64,000 nucleotides of DNA from an uncultured Flavobacteriaceae bacterium (GTDB lineage Bacteria; Bacteroidota; Bacteroidia; Flavobacteriales; Flavobacteriaceae): NCBI GenBank assembly GCA_947494715.1, contig CANLWG010000023.1, forward strand, positions 1-64,000. The letters run 5' to 3'. Positions 8,540-16,939 of this stretch are shown here, in pieces. A program made the position numbers and the translations under genes. Within the stretch, counting starts at the first letter, position 1. Each line of letters starts with the position of its first letter. Below the pieces are notes generated by a model, which was not told the DNA's origin, ran no database searches, and saw nothing but the letters and a program-made list of their open reading frames with translations.

Positions 8540-9415
8540 ATGAGAAAAAAAACGGCGGCTTTTATTGTACTAATTATAGGGGTATTACTTTTTTCATACC
8601 TTTTTACTATTGGTTCCAATAAGGCTACATACGATTCAAAGCGTATTGTGGAAAGCGTCCCAAGTCCTGAGTTTAAATCTTTAGTTTGGTCGGATGAATT
8701 TGAGGGTAGCGGAGCAATTAATGCCGAGAAATGGTTTCATCAAACACAACTACCGCCAGGAGGCAGTTGGTGGGGCGGTTTGGTGCAGCATTATACGGAC
8801 AGGGCCTCTAATTCTTACATAAAAAATGGTTATTTGAATCTTGTCGCCAAAAAAGAAATATTTGAAGATCAAGGAGAGATTAAAAACTATACCGCGGCCA
8901 GGTTAAATTCAAAGTTTTCTTTCACTTATGGTCGAATAGAAATTCGTGCAAAACTACCGACAGGCACGGGTACTTGGCCGGCCATTTGGCTGCTCAATAA
9001 AAATATTGACGAAGATGGCGCTTATTGGGACAATCAAGGTTTTGGCACGACCAAGTGGCCCATATGCGGTGAGATAGATATACTAGAACATTGGGGCAAA
9101 AATCAAGATTATGTATCAAGCGCGGTTCATAACGCATCAAGCTATGGAAGCGAAGTCAAAAATCTTGGTGGTCAAAAAATAGATGACGTTTCAAATAAGT
9201 TTCACATATATACTCTTGATTGGACTAAAGAAAAAATGGTATTCAGTGTAGACGGAGTGGAACATTTTCAATACCAACCGTCCATTAAGAATTCTGATAC
9301 CTGGCCCTACGATTCTGATTATTATTTAATATTGAATATAGCCATAGAACCGAATATTGATCCTAATTTCGTCGAAAGTCCGATGGTAGTAGATTACATA
9401 AGGATTTATCAATAG
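8540..9415 (+). CDS. GH16 glycoside hydrolase, laminarinase-like beta-1,3-glucanase
   Basis: 291 aa, single catalytic domain behind an N-terminal hydrophobic anchor or signal (residues 5-24), so exported. The GH16 catalytic motif ExDxxE is GEIDILEHWG: Glu178 nucleophile, Asp180, Glu183 acid/base. The form lacking an extra residue (ExDxxxE is absent) and the nearby TGTGTWPAIWLL strand are typical of laminarinase/beta-1,3(4)-glucanases rather than agarases or carrageenases. Laminarin is a main algal polymer, which fits a marine flavobacterium. No carbohydrate-binding module and no T9SS tail are seen. It lies directly after the VOC gene. Confidence 0.85.
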   Translation: MRKKTAAFIVLIIGVLLFSYLFTIGSNKATYDSKRIVESVPSPEFKSLVWSDEFEGSGAINAEKWFHQTQLPPGGSWWGGLVQHYTDRASNSYIKNGYLNLVAKKEIFEDQGEIKNYTAARLNSKFSFTYGRIEIRAKLPTGTGTWPAIWLLNKNIDEDGAYWDNQGFGTTKWPICGEIDILEHWGKNQDYVSSAVHNASSYGSEVKNLGGQKIDDVSNKFHIYTLDWTKEKMVFSVDGVEHFQYQPSIKNSDTWPYDSDYYLILNIAIEPNIDPNFVESPMVVDYIRIYQ

Positions 9416-9460
9416 TCGATGAATTCTCTATGTAAGGAAATATATTAGAAGAAAACAACG

Positions 9461-9585
9461 AAATAGCAACATTGTTTATACGCTAGATTTGGTGATAAAA
9501 CAAGAGTATAAAGGTAAAGCAAAGGTTGGTGCTTGGCCGAAAATTAGTAACTTAAAACCCTTAGCCAACGGCTATACGAGACCGT
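9461..9585. repeat. Cassette junction (attC-like) 8, right end displaced by the IS
   Basis: Left end AAATAGCAAC (9461-9470); interior ends CCAACGGCTATACGAGACCGT (up to 9585). The remaining right end GTTGCCCTTA is found past the IS at 11251-11260. With the IS removed the sequence reads ...GAGACCGTTGCCC..., the same form as junctions 2 and 7. Confidence 0.6.
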
Positions 9586-11248
9586 CAGACTGTCTCAAAA
9601 CCTCCAAGCTTTTTTTCTTTTTCTTTGATGATCTTCATGATATTCCCGAACTTTAAGTATGGAATATCAACAAGGGCAATCCCGCGAGCAACTCACTCTC
9701 TACACTACATGCATTGACGATATGATACCACGGGACAATACCGTTAGGTCAATCGACGATTTCGTGAACGGACTGAACATGGGAGAATTGGGTTTTAATT
9801 CATTGCCGACCCAGGGCAGACCCCCCTACGATCACGCGGACCTGCTCAAGCTCTACATTTATGGCTATATGAACCGCATGCGCTCATCAAGGCAACTGGA
9901 GCGGGAATGCGCTCGCAACATCGAGGTGATATGGTTGCTGGGCAATCTAAGGCCGGACCACAATACGATCTCCCGATTCCGAAAGGACAATGCCAAGGCC
10001 ATCAAAAGGGCCTTCCGAACCACTGTGGAATTGGCACGCAACCATGACCTTATCGGAGCAGTGCTCATTGCAGGGGATTCGACCAAGCTGCGCGCGCAGA
10101 ACAGCAAGAAGAACAACTACAACAAAAAGAAGATCGGGCGGCACCTGGAATACATAGACAAGAAACTAAAGCAGTACAATGAAGCTTTGTCCCAGGCGGA
10201 CGGTGATGAAAAACAAGAGTTCGAAAAACAAATTCGTGCTCGAAAGGATCAGCGCCACAAATACCGGCAGATTGCTGGGAAACTGGAAAAAGACCGGAGC
10301 AGTGAGAATCCACAGATCTCTACCTCTGACCCGGATAGCCGCCATCAAATTGTACGCAACACCATCACCGAGGTGTGCTATACCGCACAGACTACGGTGG
10401 ATGCCAAGAACAAGCTGCTGATCGACTGCAAGCTTACCAATGAAAATGACAAAAAGGCCATGGGCCAAATGCTACGACGGGCCAAGGCCATCTTAAGGAC
10501 CGACGGTTTCACAGCGCTTTATGACAAGGGGTACCATACGGGAAGTGAGTTCAAGATCGCCTCGGAACTGGGCCTTGATACCCTGGTGCCGGTGCCGGGT
10601 ATAGGAAGGGCCTCACAGGCCCCCGACCCACGCTACAACGTGGAGCACTTTACCTATGATAAGGATACGGACACCTATACCTGCCCCCAGGGCCATCCCC
10701 TGAAAAGCAACGGGTCATGGTACAAGGCCAGGAACTACCGTTTTAAACAATATAAGACCAAAGCCTGTAAAGGTTGCCCGGTCAGGAGCCTATGTACCAC
10801 TGCCAAGGCTAATGGAAAGATTGTACAGCGCAGCGAGTTTACCCCATACATTGAGGCAAATTCCATCCGTGTCGCTGCTAAGGAAGCCACATATAAGAAA
10901 AGACAGGCTTTGGTGGAGCATCCATTCGGGACCATCAAACGCCAATGGAGCTTCGACCATATCATCACCAAAAAGGGTATCCGGGCGGCATCGGCCGATT
11001 TTGCATTGATGGCACTGGCCTACAACCTGAGAAGGATCTTCAATATCCTGGGAAAAGGGCCCGGTGACGGTAAAGCGGCCCGCACACAACTCTTTTGGGC
11101 ACTGAAACGCCTATTGCAATGGATCACCGCCCTGGTACGACCATATTATGCGGGGCAGGGAAAATAGTATCCCAATAATCCAATTACAAGAATTCACGCC
11201 ATAAATCCGTATTTTTAAGAAATCAAAAGGCGGTTTTGAGACAGACTG
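9586..11248 (+). mobile_element. IS1182-like insertion sequence
   Basis: 1,663 bp. Terminal inverted repeats are CAGACTGTCTCAAAACC (9586-9602) and GGTTTTGAGACAGACTG (11232-11248), complementary at 16 of 17 positions. Adding the next base on each side (T9585, A11249) extends the repeat by one, leaving CG as a 2 bp target duplication; alternatively CGT is duplicated. It carries one intact transposase gene and is visibly more GC-rich than its surroundings, which suggests recent arrival. It is inserted exactly at the (C)CGTTG core of a cassette junction. Confidence 0.85.
9659..11167 (+). CDS. tnp: IS1182-family DDE transposase
   Basis: 502 aa. N-terminal DUF772-type domain (RPPYDHADLLKLYIYGYMNR ... 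RPDHNTISRFRK, about residues 50-110) followed by a DDE catalytic domain. The likely triad is Asp140 (IAGDSTK), Asp289 (LYDKGYHTG) and Glu420 (ALVEHPFGTIKR). A Cys cluster sits in the insertion between the last two (CPQGH, CKGCPVRSLC, residues 342-379), as in DDE_Tnp_1_6 members. The gene is intact with no frameshift, so the element may be active. Confidence 0.9.
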   Translation: MEYQQGQSREQLTLYTTCIDDMIPRDNTVRSIDDFVNGLNMGELGFNSLPTQGRPPYDHADLLKLYIYGYMNRMRSSRQLERECARNIEVIWLLGNLRPDHNTISRFRKDNAKAIKRAFRTTVELARNHDLIGAVLIAGDSTKLRAQNSKKNNYNKKKIGRHLEYIDKKLKQYNEALSQADGDEKQEFEKQIRARKDQRHKYRQIAGKLEKDRSSENPQISTSDPDSRHQIVRNTITEVCYTAQTTVDAKNKLLIDCKLTNENDKKAMGQMLRRAKAILRTDGFTALYDKGYHTGSEFKIASELGLDTLVPVPGIGRASQAPDPRYNVEHFTYDKDTDTYTCPQGHPLKSNGSWYKARNYRFKQYKTKACKGCPVRSLCTTAKANGKIVQRSEFTPYIEANSIRVAAKEATYKKRQALVEHPFGTIKRQWSFDHIITKKGIRAASADFALMALAYNLRRIFNILGKGPGDGKAARTQLFWALKRLLQWITALVRPYYAGQGK

Positions 11249-11274
11249 ACGTTGCCCTTAAACCTTAAAAATCT

Positions 11275-11829
11275 ATGAGGCACATCTCAATAATTTTGTT
11301 TTTGACTTTAATTGGCTGTAAAAACGAAACCAAAAATGAAGTGAATACCGAAAACGGAATAGACAAAACCGTTTATGAAATGTGGAATAGTTTCATCGAA
11401 TCAAATCCTGAATCCAAAAAAGACGCATTACCGGAATCTTGGTATTTTCACAACAATAAAAAAGACGCAAACCGATTGGCGGAATTGACCGTAAACGGAA
11501 AAAAGAAAGCTTCTTCCGGACTATATTTTTGGTATGAGGAGGCTAATGCGAATTTGCCAAAAGTTGGAACTAAACATATCATAACGGACTTTGACGGAAA
11601 AGCAAAAGCGATAATTGAAATTAAAAAAGTAGATGCCATTCCATTTAATCAAATATCCAAAGCGTATGCTCAAATGGATATGGGAACGGAAATTGAACCG
11701 CTAAAAAAATGGAAAAAAGCGCATTGGGACTTTTTCGCGGCCGCAATGGAAGAAAGCGGAGAGAAACCGACTGAAGATATGCTAATAGTTTGCGAAAGAT
11801 TTGAAACCATTTGGACGGAAAAGTACTAA
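11275..11829 (+). CDS. ASCH-domain protein with a lipoprotein signal
   Basis: 184 aa. The C-terminal 140 residues are an ASCH domain of the COG4405 type: PESWYFHNNKKDANRLAELT, GKKKASSGLYFWYE, PKVGTKHIITDFDGKAKAII, then WKKAHWDFF and MLIVCERFETIW. ASCH domains resemble PUA folds and are thought to bind RNA or nucleotides in the cytoplasm. Here the protein starts with a lipoprotein signal ending LIGC (Cys15), which would export it; this is unusual. It is 24 nt after GTTGCCCTTA, and its stop (11827-11829) is inside the closing motif TAATCGCAAC. Confidence 0.8.
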   Translation: MRHISIILFLTLIGCKNETKNEVNTENGIDKTVYEMWNSFIESNPESKKDALPESWYFHNNKKDANRLAELTVNGKKKASSGLYFWYEEANANLPKVGTKHIITDFDGKAKAIIEIKKVDAIPFNQISKAYAQMDMGTEIEPLKKWKKAHWDFFAAAMEESGEKPTEDMLIVCERFETIWTEKY

Positions 11830-11957
11830 TCGCAACGAGGTGTACAATCAACTGCGTTCGGGCAGGTCTGTTGCAAGTGGACAATTTCCGTTTTAGCCTG
11901 CCCGCCAACACGCCCATTGCTCCGGGGGCGGTGTGCAACCAATCATAGCTGAACCGA
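11827..11957. repeat. Cassette junction (attC-like) 9, right end degenerate
   Basis: Left end TAATCGCAAC (11827-11836). The interior holds the inverted pair GGGCAGG (11860-11866)/CCTGCCC (11897-11903). A clear GTT right end is not seen; the sequence GGTGTGCAACCAATC is at the expected place. Confidence 0.5.
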
Positions 11958-11965
11958 CAAGGAAA

Positions 11966-12067
11966 ATGAACCTAAATCAAATAACCTTTCCCTCTTTAGA
12001 TTTGACAAAATCAATCCCTTTCTATGAAAAATTAGGACTGAAATTGATTGTGAAAGCTTGGAATTGA
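11966..12067 (+). pseudogene. Truncated VOC-family gene fragment
   Basis: A 33-codon reading frame, MNLNQITFPSLDLTKSIPFY followed by EKLGLKLIVKAWN. This is the first beta-alpha-beta unit of a glyoxalase/VOC protein, then a stop. The rest of the gene is gone and is replaced by the ParDE promoter region. Probably a remnant left when the toxin-antitoxin module moved in or the cassette was rearranged. Confidence 0.65.
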
Positions 12068-12088
12068 TTCGTATTTGGTGTATTTTTG
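12058..12088 (+). promoter_or_regulatory. Bacteroidota-type promoter of the parDE module
   Basis: TTG (12058-12060), 20 nt, then TATTTTTG (12081-12088), a perfect TAnnTTTG -7 box. It ends 16 nt before the antitoxin ATG, so the leader is very short. Toxin-antitoxin cassettes commonly carry their own promoter, unlike other cassettes. Confidence 0.65.
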
Positions 12089-12104
12089 CATCAAATATAC
12101 ATTT

Positions 12105-12344
12105 ATGGCTAGACAAAGTATTTCTTTTACAAAACCCAATGATGATTGGTTGAAATCGCAAGTGGAAAATCAAGAATATTCAAGTAAAAGCGAATTGGTC
12201 AATGACCTTGTTCGACAAGCAAGAAAACAACAAGCACAAATTGACTGGATAAAAGCGAAACTTGAAAAAGCTGAAAATAGCGGATTTACAAGTGACGGTA
12301 AAGATGAGATTTTAAAACAGTCCAAAGCTTTACTTAATGGCTAA
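12105..12344 (+). CDS. parD: ParD-like ribbon-helix-helix antitoxin
   Basis: 79 aa from the ATG at 12105 (an in-frame ATG 30 nt upstream would overlap the promoter). N-terminal ribbon-helix-helix DNA-binding region (ARQSISFTKPNDDWLKSQVE, SSKSELVNDLVRQAR), then a helical Gln/Lys-rich tail for toxin binding. It should neutralise the following ParE-like protein and repress the shared promoter. The 3' end overlaps the toxin gene by 8 bp. Confidence 0.85.
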   Translation: MARQSISFTKPNDDWLKSQVENQEYSSKSELVNDLVRQARKQQAQIDWIKAKLEKAENSGFTSDGKDEILKQSKALLNG

Positions 12345-12603
12345 ATACCGGCTGAGCAATGAAGCTAAAAACGACCTGATCAGAATTCATCATTACGGAG
12401 TTGAAAAATTTGGACTCGCACAAGCCGATAAGTATTTTGAGATAATAGCCAAACGTCCATTTTCATTTGAATCAGTCGATTATTTGAAAAAAGGATATAG
12501 ACGTTGTATTTGTGGCTCGGATAGTATTTTCTTCAAAATTAACGGGGAAACTATCGAGATTATGGCAATAATCGGGAGACAGGACTTGAATAATTTATTC
12601 TAA
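12337..12603 (+). CDS. parE: ParE/RelE-superfamily toxin, possibly with an internal deletion
   Basis: 88 aa with the ParE fold: YRLSNEAKNDLIRIHHYGVE, GYRRCICGSDSIFFKINGET and IEIMAIIGRQD. ParE toxins act on DNA gyrase. Compared with the usual pattern (ADKY..-10 or more residues-..LAK.P), helix 2 after QADKYFEI runs straight into IAKRPFSF, about 7 residues shorter than I expect, in frame. The toxin may therefore be weakened or dead. Overlaps the antitoxin gene by 8 bp, as in a two-gene operon. Confidence 0.8.
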   Translation: MAKYRLSNEAKNDLIRIHHYGVEKFGLAQADKYFEIIAKRPFSFESVDYLKKGYRRCICGSDSIFFKINGETIEIMAIIGRQDLNNLF

Positions 12604-12617
12604 AAAGTAAGAATACT

Positions 12618-12700
12618 ATTGCCAACACCTTGGATACACAATTGCCGCCAAAAGCCAACGCGCCTTCAAAGCCAATGTACATACACCCAAGGTTGGTTTT
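12618..12700. repeat. Cassette junction (attC-like) 10
   Basis: 83 bp. Left end ATTGCCAAC (12618-12626), right end GTTGGTTTT (12692-12700). Inner pair ACCTTGG (12627 region) and CCAAGGTT (12688-12695) is perfect, matching the L''/L' arms of an attC site. Confidence 0.7.
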
Positions 12701-12707
12701 AATTTAA

Positions 12708-13658
12708 ATGAACGAAAATCAAATCATAGAATGGTTGCTTAAAGGTGATGTTGCCATACAGTACCAAGTCTATCGTGATTTGTTGGGAGATGACCGAAAA
12801 GATCTACAGCAGAAAATAGCCCATACAGGATGGGGAAAACAGTTTTTATCCAAACGCAATCCAGACGGTCATTGGGGCGACAGGTTCTATCAACCCAAAT
12901 GGATTTCTACGCATTATACACTGCTTGACCTTCGTAATCTGAATCTCAACCCTGACAACGAAATTGTAAGGGAAAGCATTGAACTTGTACTAGACATGGG
13001 CAAAGCTGAGGACGGAGGTATTCCCTTGGGACCTTCCACATTGAAACATAGCGACGTTTGCGTAAATGGCATGTTTTTGAATTACGCTTCATATTTCAAT
13101 ACCGCGGAAAAGAAATTGTTTTCCATCATAGATAGTATCCTCAACGAAAGAATGCCGGATGGTGGTTTCAATTGCAGGACAACAAGAAGTGGTGCAAAGC
13201 ATAGTTCACTACACTCTACTATCTCGGTACTTGAAGGATTGTACGAATATAAAAAAGCAGGACATAAATATCGAGTCAATGATATTTCAAAAGCCCTAAA
13301 AAGTTCAGAAGAATTTATCTTAATACACAGATTATTTCTTTCTGATAGAACAGGAGCGATCATTCACAAGGACTTTTTGAAATTATCTTACCCTTGTAGA
13401 TGGAAGTATGATATTCTTCGCGCATTGGACTATTTTCAATATGCGGGAAGCAAGTGGGATAATAGAATGGAAGGGGCTATTGGTGTACTTCAAAAAAAGA
13501 GAAATACTAATGGTACATGGAACGTGCAGGCAGCTCATCCGGGACAAGTACATTTCACAATGGAAAAAGCGGGTAAACCGAGCCGGTGGAATACGCTAAG
13601 GGCAATGCGAGCAATACAACATTTTAAAACAGAAAACTACGGCCAACAAATGCGATAG
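12708..13658 (+). CDS. Squalene-cyclase/prenyltransferase-like alpha-toroid protein
   Basis: 316 aa, almost entirely helical with repeated Gly-rich turns typical of the alpha/alpha-toroid of terpenoid cyclases and protein prenyltransferase beta subunits: NPDGHWGDRFYQPKWISTHY, MPDGGFNCR, SLHSTISVLEGLYEY and NTNGTWNVQ. The DxDD protonation motif of squalene cyclases is not seen, so this is likely one of the many small bacterial toroid proteins of unknown role. It starts 16 nt after a GTT. Its final codons contain GGCCAAC (13641-13647), a possible but only partly matched cassette end. Confidence 0.6.
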   Translation: MNENQIIEWLLKGDVAIQYQVYRDLLGDDRKDLQQKIAHTGWGKQFLSKRNPDGHWGDRFYQPKWISTHYTLLDLRNLNLNPDNEIVRESIELVLDMGKAEDGGIPLGPSTLKHSDVCVNGMFLNYASYFNTAEKKLFSIIDSILNERMPDGGFNCRTTRSGAKHSSLHSTISVLEGLYEYKKAGHKYRVNDISKALKSSEEFILIHRLFLSDRTGAIIHKDFLKLSYPCRWKYDILRALDYFQYAGSKWDNRMEGAIGVLQKKRNTNGTWNVQAAHPGQVHFTMEKAGKPSRWNTLRAMRAIQHFKTENYGQQMR

Positions 13659-13724
13659 CGTATTAAACACCCATAACCAAACCCTTGTACTGAAAGCAAA
13701 TCAGCATAAACAAAAACATCCTAA

Positions 13725-14195
13725 ATGAAAAAAATCGTACTTCTTTTAGCATTGACCATTACTTTTGGCACCTATTCCCAAGATTCAGAAATCGCGGATA
13801 AACAAAAGATCAAATATGTAATACACCAGTTTTTTGAATCCCTGGAAACAAAGGACTCCGTGCTTATGCAAGAGACCACAATGGATGAGGCCCAAATTTG
13901 GCGCAGATATAACAATAAAAAACCTATTGAAATGGACATGCGCTTTTCGAAGGACAATCTTCCAAAAATGCACACTTTACCCAAAGTAAAAGAGGTTGCC
14001 CTAGAATTTGAGATTTCGGTAGGTAACGGAATTGCCATGGCATGGGTACCTTATGAATTTTGGGTTGAAGATAAATTTTCGCATTGTGGCATAGATGCCT
14101 TTACCCTTTTTGAAGTGGACGGAAAATGGAAAATTATCAGTGCGGCCTATACCGTGGAAAAGCAGAAATGCAAAAGATTAACCGAGAAAAAATAG
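13725..14195 (+). CDS. Secreted NTF2-like (lumazine-binding-like) protein
   Basis: 156 aa. Sec signal peptide (residues 1-19, ending TYSQ) followed by one NTF2-like domain: KIKYVIHQFFESLETKDSVL at the start, HCGIDAFTLFEVDGKWKIIS at the end. This is the fold annotated as putative lumazine-binding in Bacteroidota; the ligand is unknown. First of three closely spaced genes (17 nt to the acetyltransferase, then 0 nt to the epimerase), so probably one operon. Confidence 0.7.
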   Translation: MKKIVLLLALTITFGTYSQDSEIADKQKIKYVIHQFFESLETKDSVLMQETTMDEAQIWRRYNNKKPIEMDMRFSKDNLPKMHTLPKVKEVALEFEISVGNGIAMAWVPYEFWVEDKFSHCGIDAFTLFEVDGKWKIISAAYTVEKQKCKRLTEKK

Positions 14196-14212
14196 AGCTC
14201 ATCAAGAAGAAA

Positions 14213-14665
14213 ATGAAAATAATATCGGTAAGGGAAAACCCAGGCTATAAAAACAAGGCCATAGCTTATTTTCAAAGAAGCTGGAAAAGTGTCCTCCCCA
14301 TCATATATGAAGATTGCATTACGCATAGCATAGGCGCAAGGAACTCACTACCCCAATGGTATGTATTGGAAAAAAACGCTGAGATCATAGGTTGTGCCGG
14401 ACTTATAACCAATGATTTTATAAGTAGAGGAGATCTATATCCCTGGGTTTGTGCATTATTTATTGGAGAGAGGCATCGAGGCAACGCCTATAGTTCACTA
14501 CTGTTGGAGAAGGCAAAGCAGGATGCCAAAAAAGCAGGATTCGAATATTTATATTTATGTACGGAACATATTGGATATTATGAAAAGTATGGGTTTAACT
14601 ATATCGGTCAAGGATACCATCCTTGGGGAGAGGAATCCAGGATTTATGAATTGAAATTAGATTAA
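14213..14665 (+). CDS. GNAT-family acetyltransferase
   Basis: 150 aa from ATG at 14213, chosen because the longer open frame overlaps the previous gene. Acetyl-CoA-binding motif is seen as CALFIGERHRGNAYSSLLLE (variant of RxxGxG/A), then FEYLYLCTEHIGYYEKYGFN, the typical beta5 bulge with YYEKYGF. The acceptor is unknown. The stop codon is immediately followed by the ATG of the next gene, so translation is probably coupled. Confidence 0.8.
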   Translation: MKIISVRENPGYKNKAIAYFQRSWKSVLPIIYEDCITHSIGARNSLPQWYVLEKNAEIIGCAGLITNDFISRGDLYPWVCALFIGERHRGNAYSSLLLEKAKQDAKKAGFEYLYLCTEHIGYYEKYGFNYIGQGYHPWGEESRIYELKLD

Positions 14666-15628
14666 ATGAAGGTAATCGTAATTGGGGGTACCGGTCATAT
14701 TGGCACCTATTTGGTTCCGCGGTTGGTCCAGGCAGGCCATGATGTTATCTGCGTGAGTCGCCAGCGGGGCAATCCATATACTGCCCATGAATCTTGGAAA
14801 CGAGTCAAGCATGTTGATATTGACCGACAGAAGTCCGAACGAAATGGGGATTTTGGAACTCAAATTGCATCCCTTGGTGGAGATATCGTTATCGACCTAA
14901 TTTGCTTTACACCTCAAAGTGCCCAAAAGCTTGCCGAAGTACTTAAGGGAAGGGTACAACATTTTCTGCATTGTGGAACTATGTGGGTCCATGGTCATAG
15001 CGAACAAGTGCCTACTTCTGAAAATCAAAGGCGAAATCCATTCGGTTCATATGGTATCAACAAGGCCAAAATCGAGACATATCTACATGCTATTTATCAA
15101 GAAAACGGATTTCCAATCACCATACTACATCCCGGTCATATTACCGGACCTGGCTGGTTGCCCGTTAATCCTGTAGGGAATCTTAATCCAGAAATATTTG
15201 TACGATTGTCCAAAGGAGAAGAAATTACCTTGCCCAATCTTGGAATGGAAACCGTTCATCATGTCCATGCCGATGATGTCGCTCAAGCCTTCGTTAAAGC
15301 CATCGAAAATCGTCAAAATTCTATTGGAGAAAGTTTTCACGTGGTTTCGGAACAGGCACTTGCCTTAAGGGGTTATGCGGAAGAAATGGCAAGGTGGTTT
15401 GGACAGGAGCCCAAATTAAGGTTTCTTCCTTGGGAAAAATGGCAAAAGAACGTTACCCAAAGAGACCAGGAATTAACTTGGGACCATATAGCGCATAGTC
15501 CCTGTGGAAGTATCGCAAAAGCGAAACAATTACTGAATTATACCCCGAACTATAGCTCGTTACAAGCCGTTCAGGAATCTATAGGACATTATTTCGAAAA
15601 GGAGGGAATACCGGTCAATCGCTTATAA
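14666..15628 (+). CDS. NAD-dependent epimerase/dehydratase-like protein (extended SDR)
   Basis: 320 aa. N-terminal nucleotide-binding GGTGHIGTYLVPRL (GxxGxxG, residues 8-14) and the following VCVSR-type strand. Central SFG..YGINKAKIE holds the YxxxK catalytic pair (Tyr and Lys of YGINK). C-terminal region (LTWDHIAHSPCGSIAKAKQL) is as in sugar epimerases/reductases. Substrate unknown. ATG directly abuts the stop of the acetyltransferase gene. Confidence 0.8.
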   Translation: MKVIVIGGTGHIGTYLVPRLVQAGHDVICVSRQRGNPYTAHESWKRVKHVDIDRQKSERNGDFGTQIASLGGDIVIDLICFTPQSAQKLAEVLKGRVQHFLHCGTMWVHGHSEQVPTSENQRRNPFGSYGINKAKIETYLHAIYQENGFPITILHPGHITGPGWLPVNPVGNLNPEIFVRLSKGEEITLPNLGMETVHHVHADDVAQAFVKAIENRQNSIGESFHVVSEQALALRGYAEEMARWFGQEPKLRFLPWEKWQKNVTQRDQELTWDHIAHSPCGSIAKAKQLLNYTPNYSSLQAVQESIGHYFEKEGIPVNRL

Positions 15629-15760
15629 CCGGTATACTAATGACCCAATCTCATTGATGATTTTTTCGACCAATTTCCTATCTTACAATTTTGACATGTC
15701 AAACACGCCACACGGCAGTGATTATATAAAAAAGACCGATAACTTTCTTGGACAGAGACT

Positions 15761-16939
15761 ATGAAAAAGACTTTTTATTTACTAATGATTTTGTTCTTGG
15801 CAAATGCCTGTATGAAGCCCAATGAAAAAGGGACGTTTGGTTATGATCTACATTTTTTGAATACGAACAAAAAAACAATTGTACTTAAAAACAATAACGA
15901 CAAATGTCAATTGGTAGTCATGCCCGATTATCAAGGTCGGATAATGACAAGTACTTCCAACGGTTTGAATGGGAAGAGCTACGGATGGATCAATTATGAC
16001 CTCATTGCATCCCAAAAATTCGAGGAACAAATCAATGTTTTTGGAGGAGAGGATAGGTTTTGGCTAGGGCCTGAAGGAGGGCAATATTCAATCTTTTTTG
16101 AAAAAGGGGACGAATTCACCATGGAAAATTGGTCTACGCCAAAATCAATTGACACGGAACCTTTCTCGTTAGCTGAAAACACGGAAACCTCAGCTGTTTT
16201 TAACAAGAACATACAACTGACCAATTATCAGGAGTATGAATTTAGCATCAACATAAGAAGAGAAGTATCGCTACTAGATGAAGCGCAAATCAAAAAGAAC
16301 CTAAAGCTCGATTTTGATGATGAAATGTTATTCGTAGGATTTCAATCCGAAAATACAATGAAGAATACAGGTCCTTCTGCATGGACGAAAGCCAACGGAC
16401 TACTTTCCATTTGGATACTGGGTATGTTTACGCCATCGGAAAATACAACGGTTATCATCCCATATAAAGATTCCCTGAAACTCAATACCGATTATTTCGG
16501 TGAGATCGACCCGGATAGATTAAAAATTAACGAAAAGACCATACTTTTCAAAGGAGATGGAAAATATCGATGTAAGATCGGGGTTCCTTTTCAAAATGCC
16601 CTGCCTATTTTTGGCAGTTATGATTCGGAAAACAATGTTCTTACCCTAGTGGAGTATTCTACATCGGAGGTAACTTCTTATGTAAACTCCTTATGGAAAT
16701 ATCAAGATGACCCATATGAAGGTGATGTTATCAACTCCTATAATGATGGCCCTTTAGAAACCGGTAAGCAAATGGGTCCATTTTATGAGTTGGAATCGTC
16801 ATCCGCGGCCAAAGAATTAGAACAAGGGGATTCCATCAAGCATATCCATAAAACCTATCACTTTGAAGGAGCATATGAAAGCCTGAACAGCATAGCCAAA
16901 CAAACCTTGAATATAGACCTTGATGAAATTAAGTTTTAA
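15761..16939 (+). CDS. Lipoprotein with galactose-mutarotase-like fold (DUF6786-like)
   Basis: 392 aa. Lipoprotein signal ends LANAC (Cys17). The body is beta-rich, with INVFGGEDRFWLGPEGGQYS at about residues 90-109. This block is one I associate with the Bacteroidota DUF6786 family, related to aldose-1-epimerase-type sandwiches. Function unknown; probably binds a carbohydrate at the cell surface or in the periplasm. A -7-like TAACTTTC lies about 25 bp upstream of the ATG. Confidence 0.6.
   Translation: MKKTFYLLMILFLANACMKPNEKGTFGYDLHFLNTNKKTIVLKNNNDKCQLVVMPDYQGRIMTSTSNGLNGKSYGWINYDLIASQKFEEQINVFGGEDRFWLGPEGGQYSIFFEKGDEFTMENWSTPKSIDTEPFSLAENTETSAVFNKNIQLTNYQEYEFSINIRREVSLLDEAQIKKNLKLDFDDEMLFVGFQSENTMKNTGPSAWTKANGLLSIWILGMFTPSENTTVIIPYKDSLKLNTDYFGEIDPDRLKINEKTILFKGDGKYRCKIGVPFQNALPIFGSYDSENNVLTLVEYSTSEVTSYVNSLWKYQDDPYEGDVINSYNDGPLETGKQMGPFYELESSSAAKELEQGDSIKHIHKTYHFEGAYESLNSIAKQTLNIDLDEIKF

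Noticed and set aside
6950-9470. Treating 7048-9415 (LuxR, VOC, GH16) as one cassette
   Set aside because: Start GTTGGCGAA and end AATAGCAAC agree only over GTTG, so a single intact cassette is not supported.
12692-13647. Squalene-cyclase-like gene as a complete cassette
   Set aside because: Start GTTGGTTTT against possible end GGCCAAC matches only five bases; the end is not clear.
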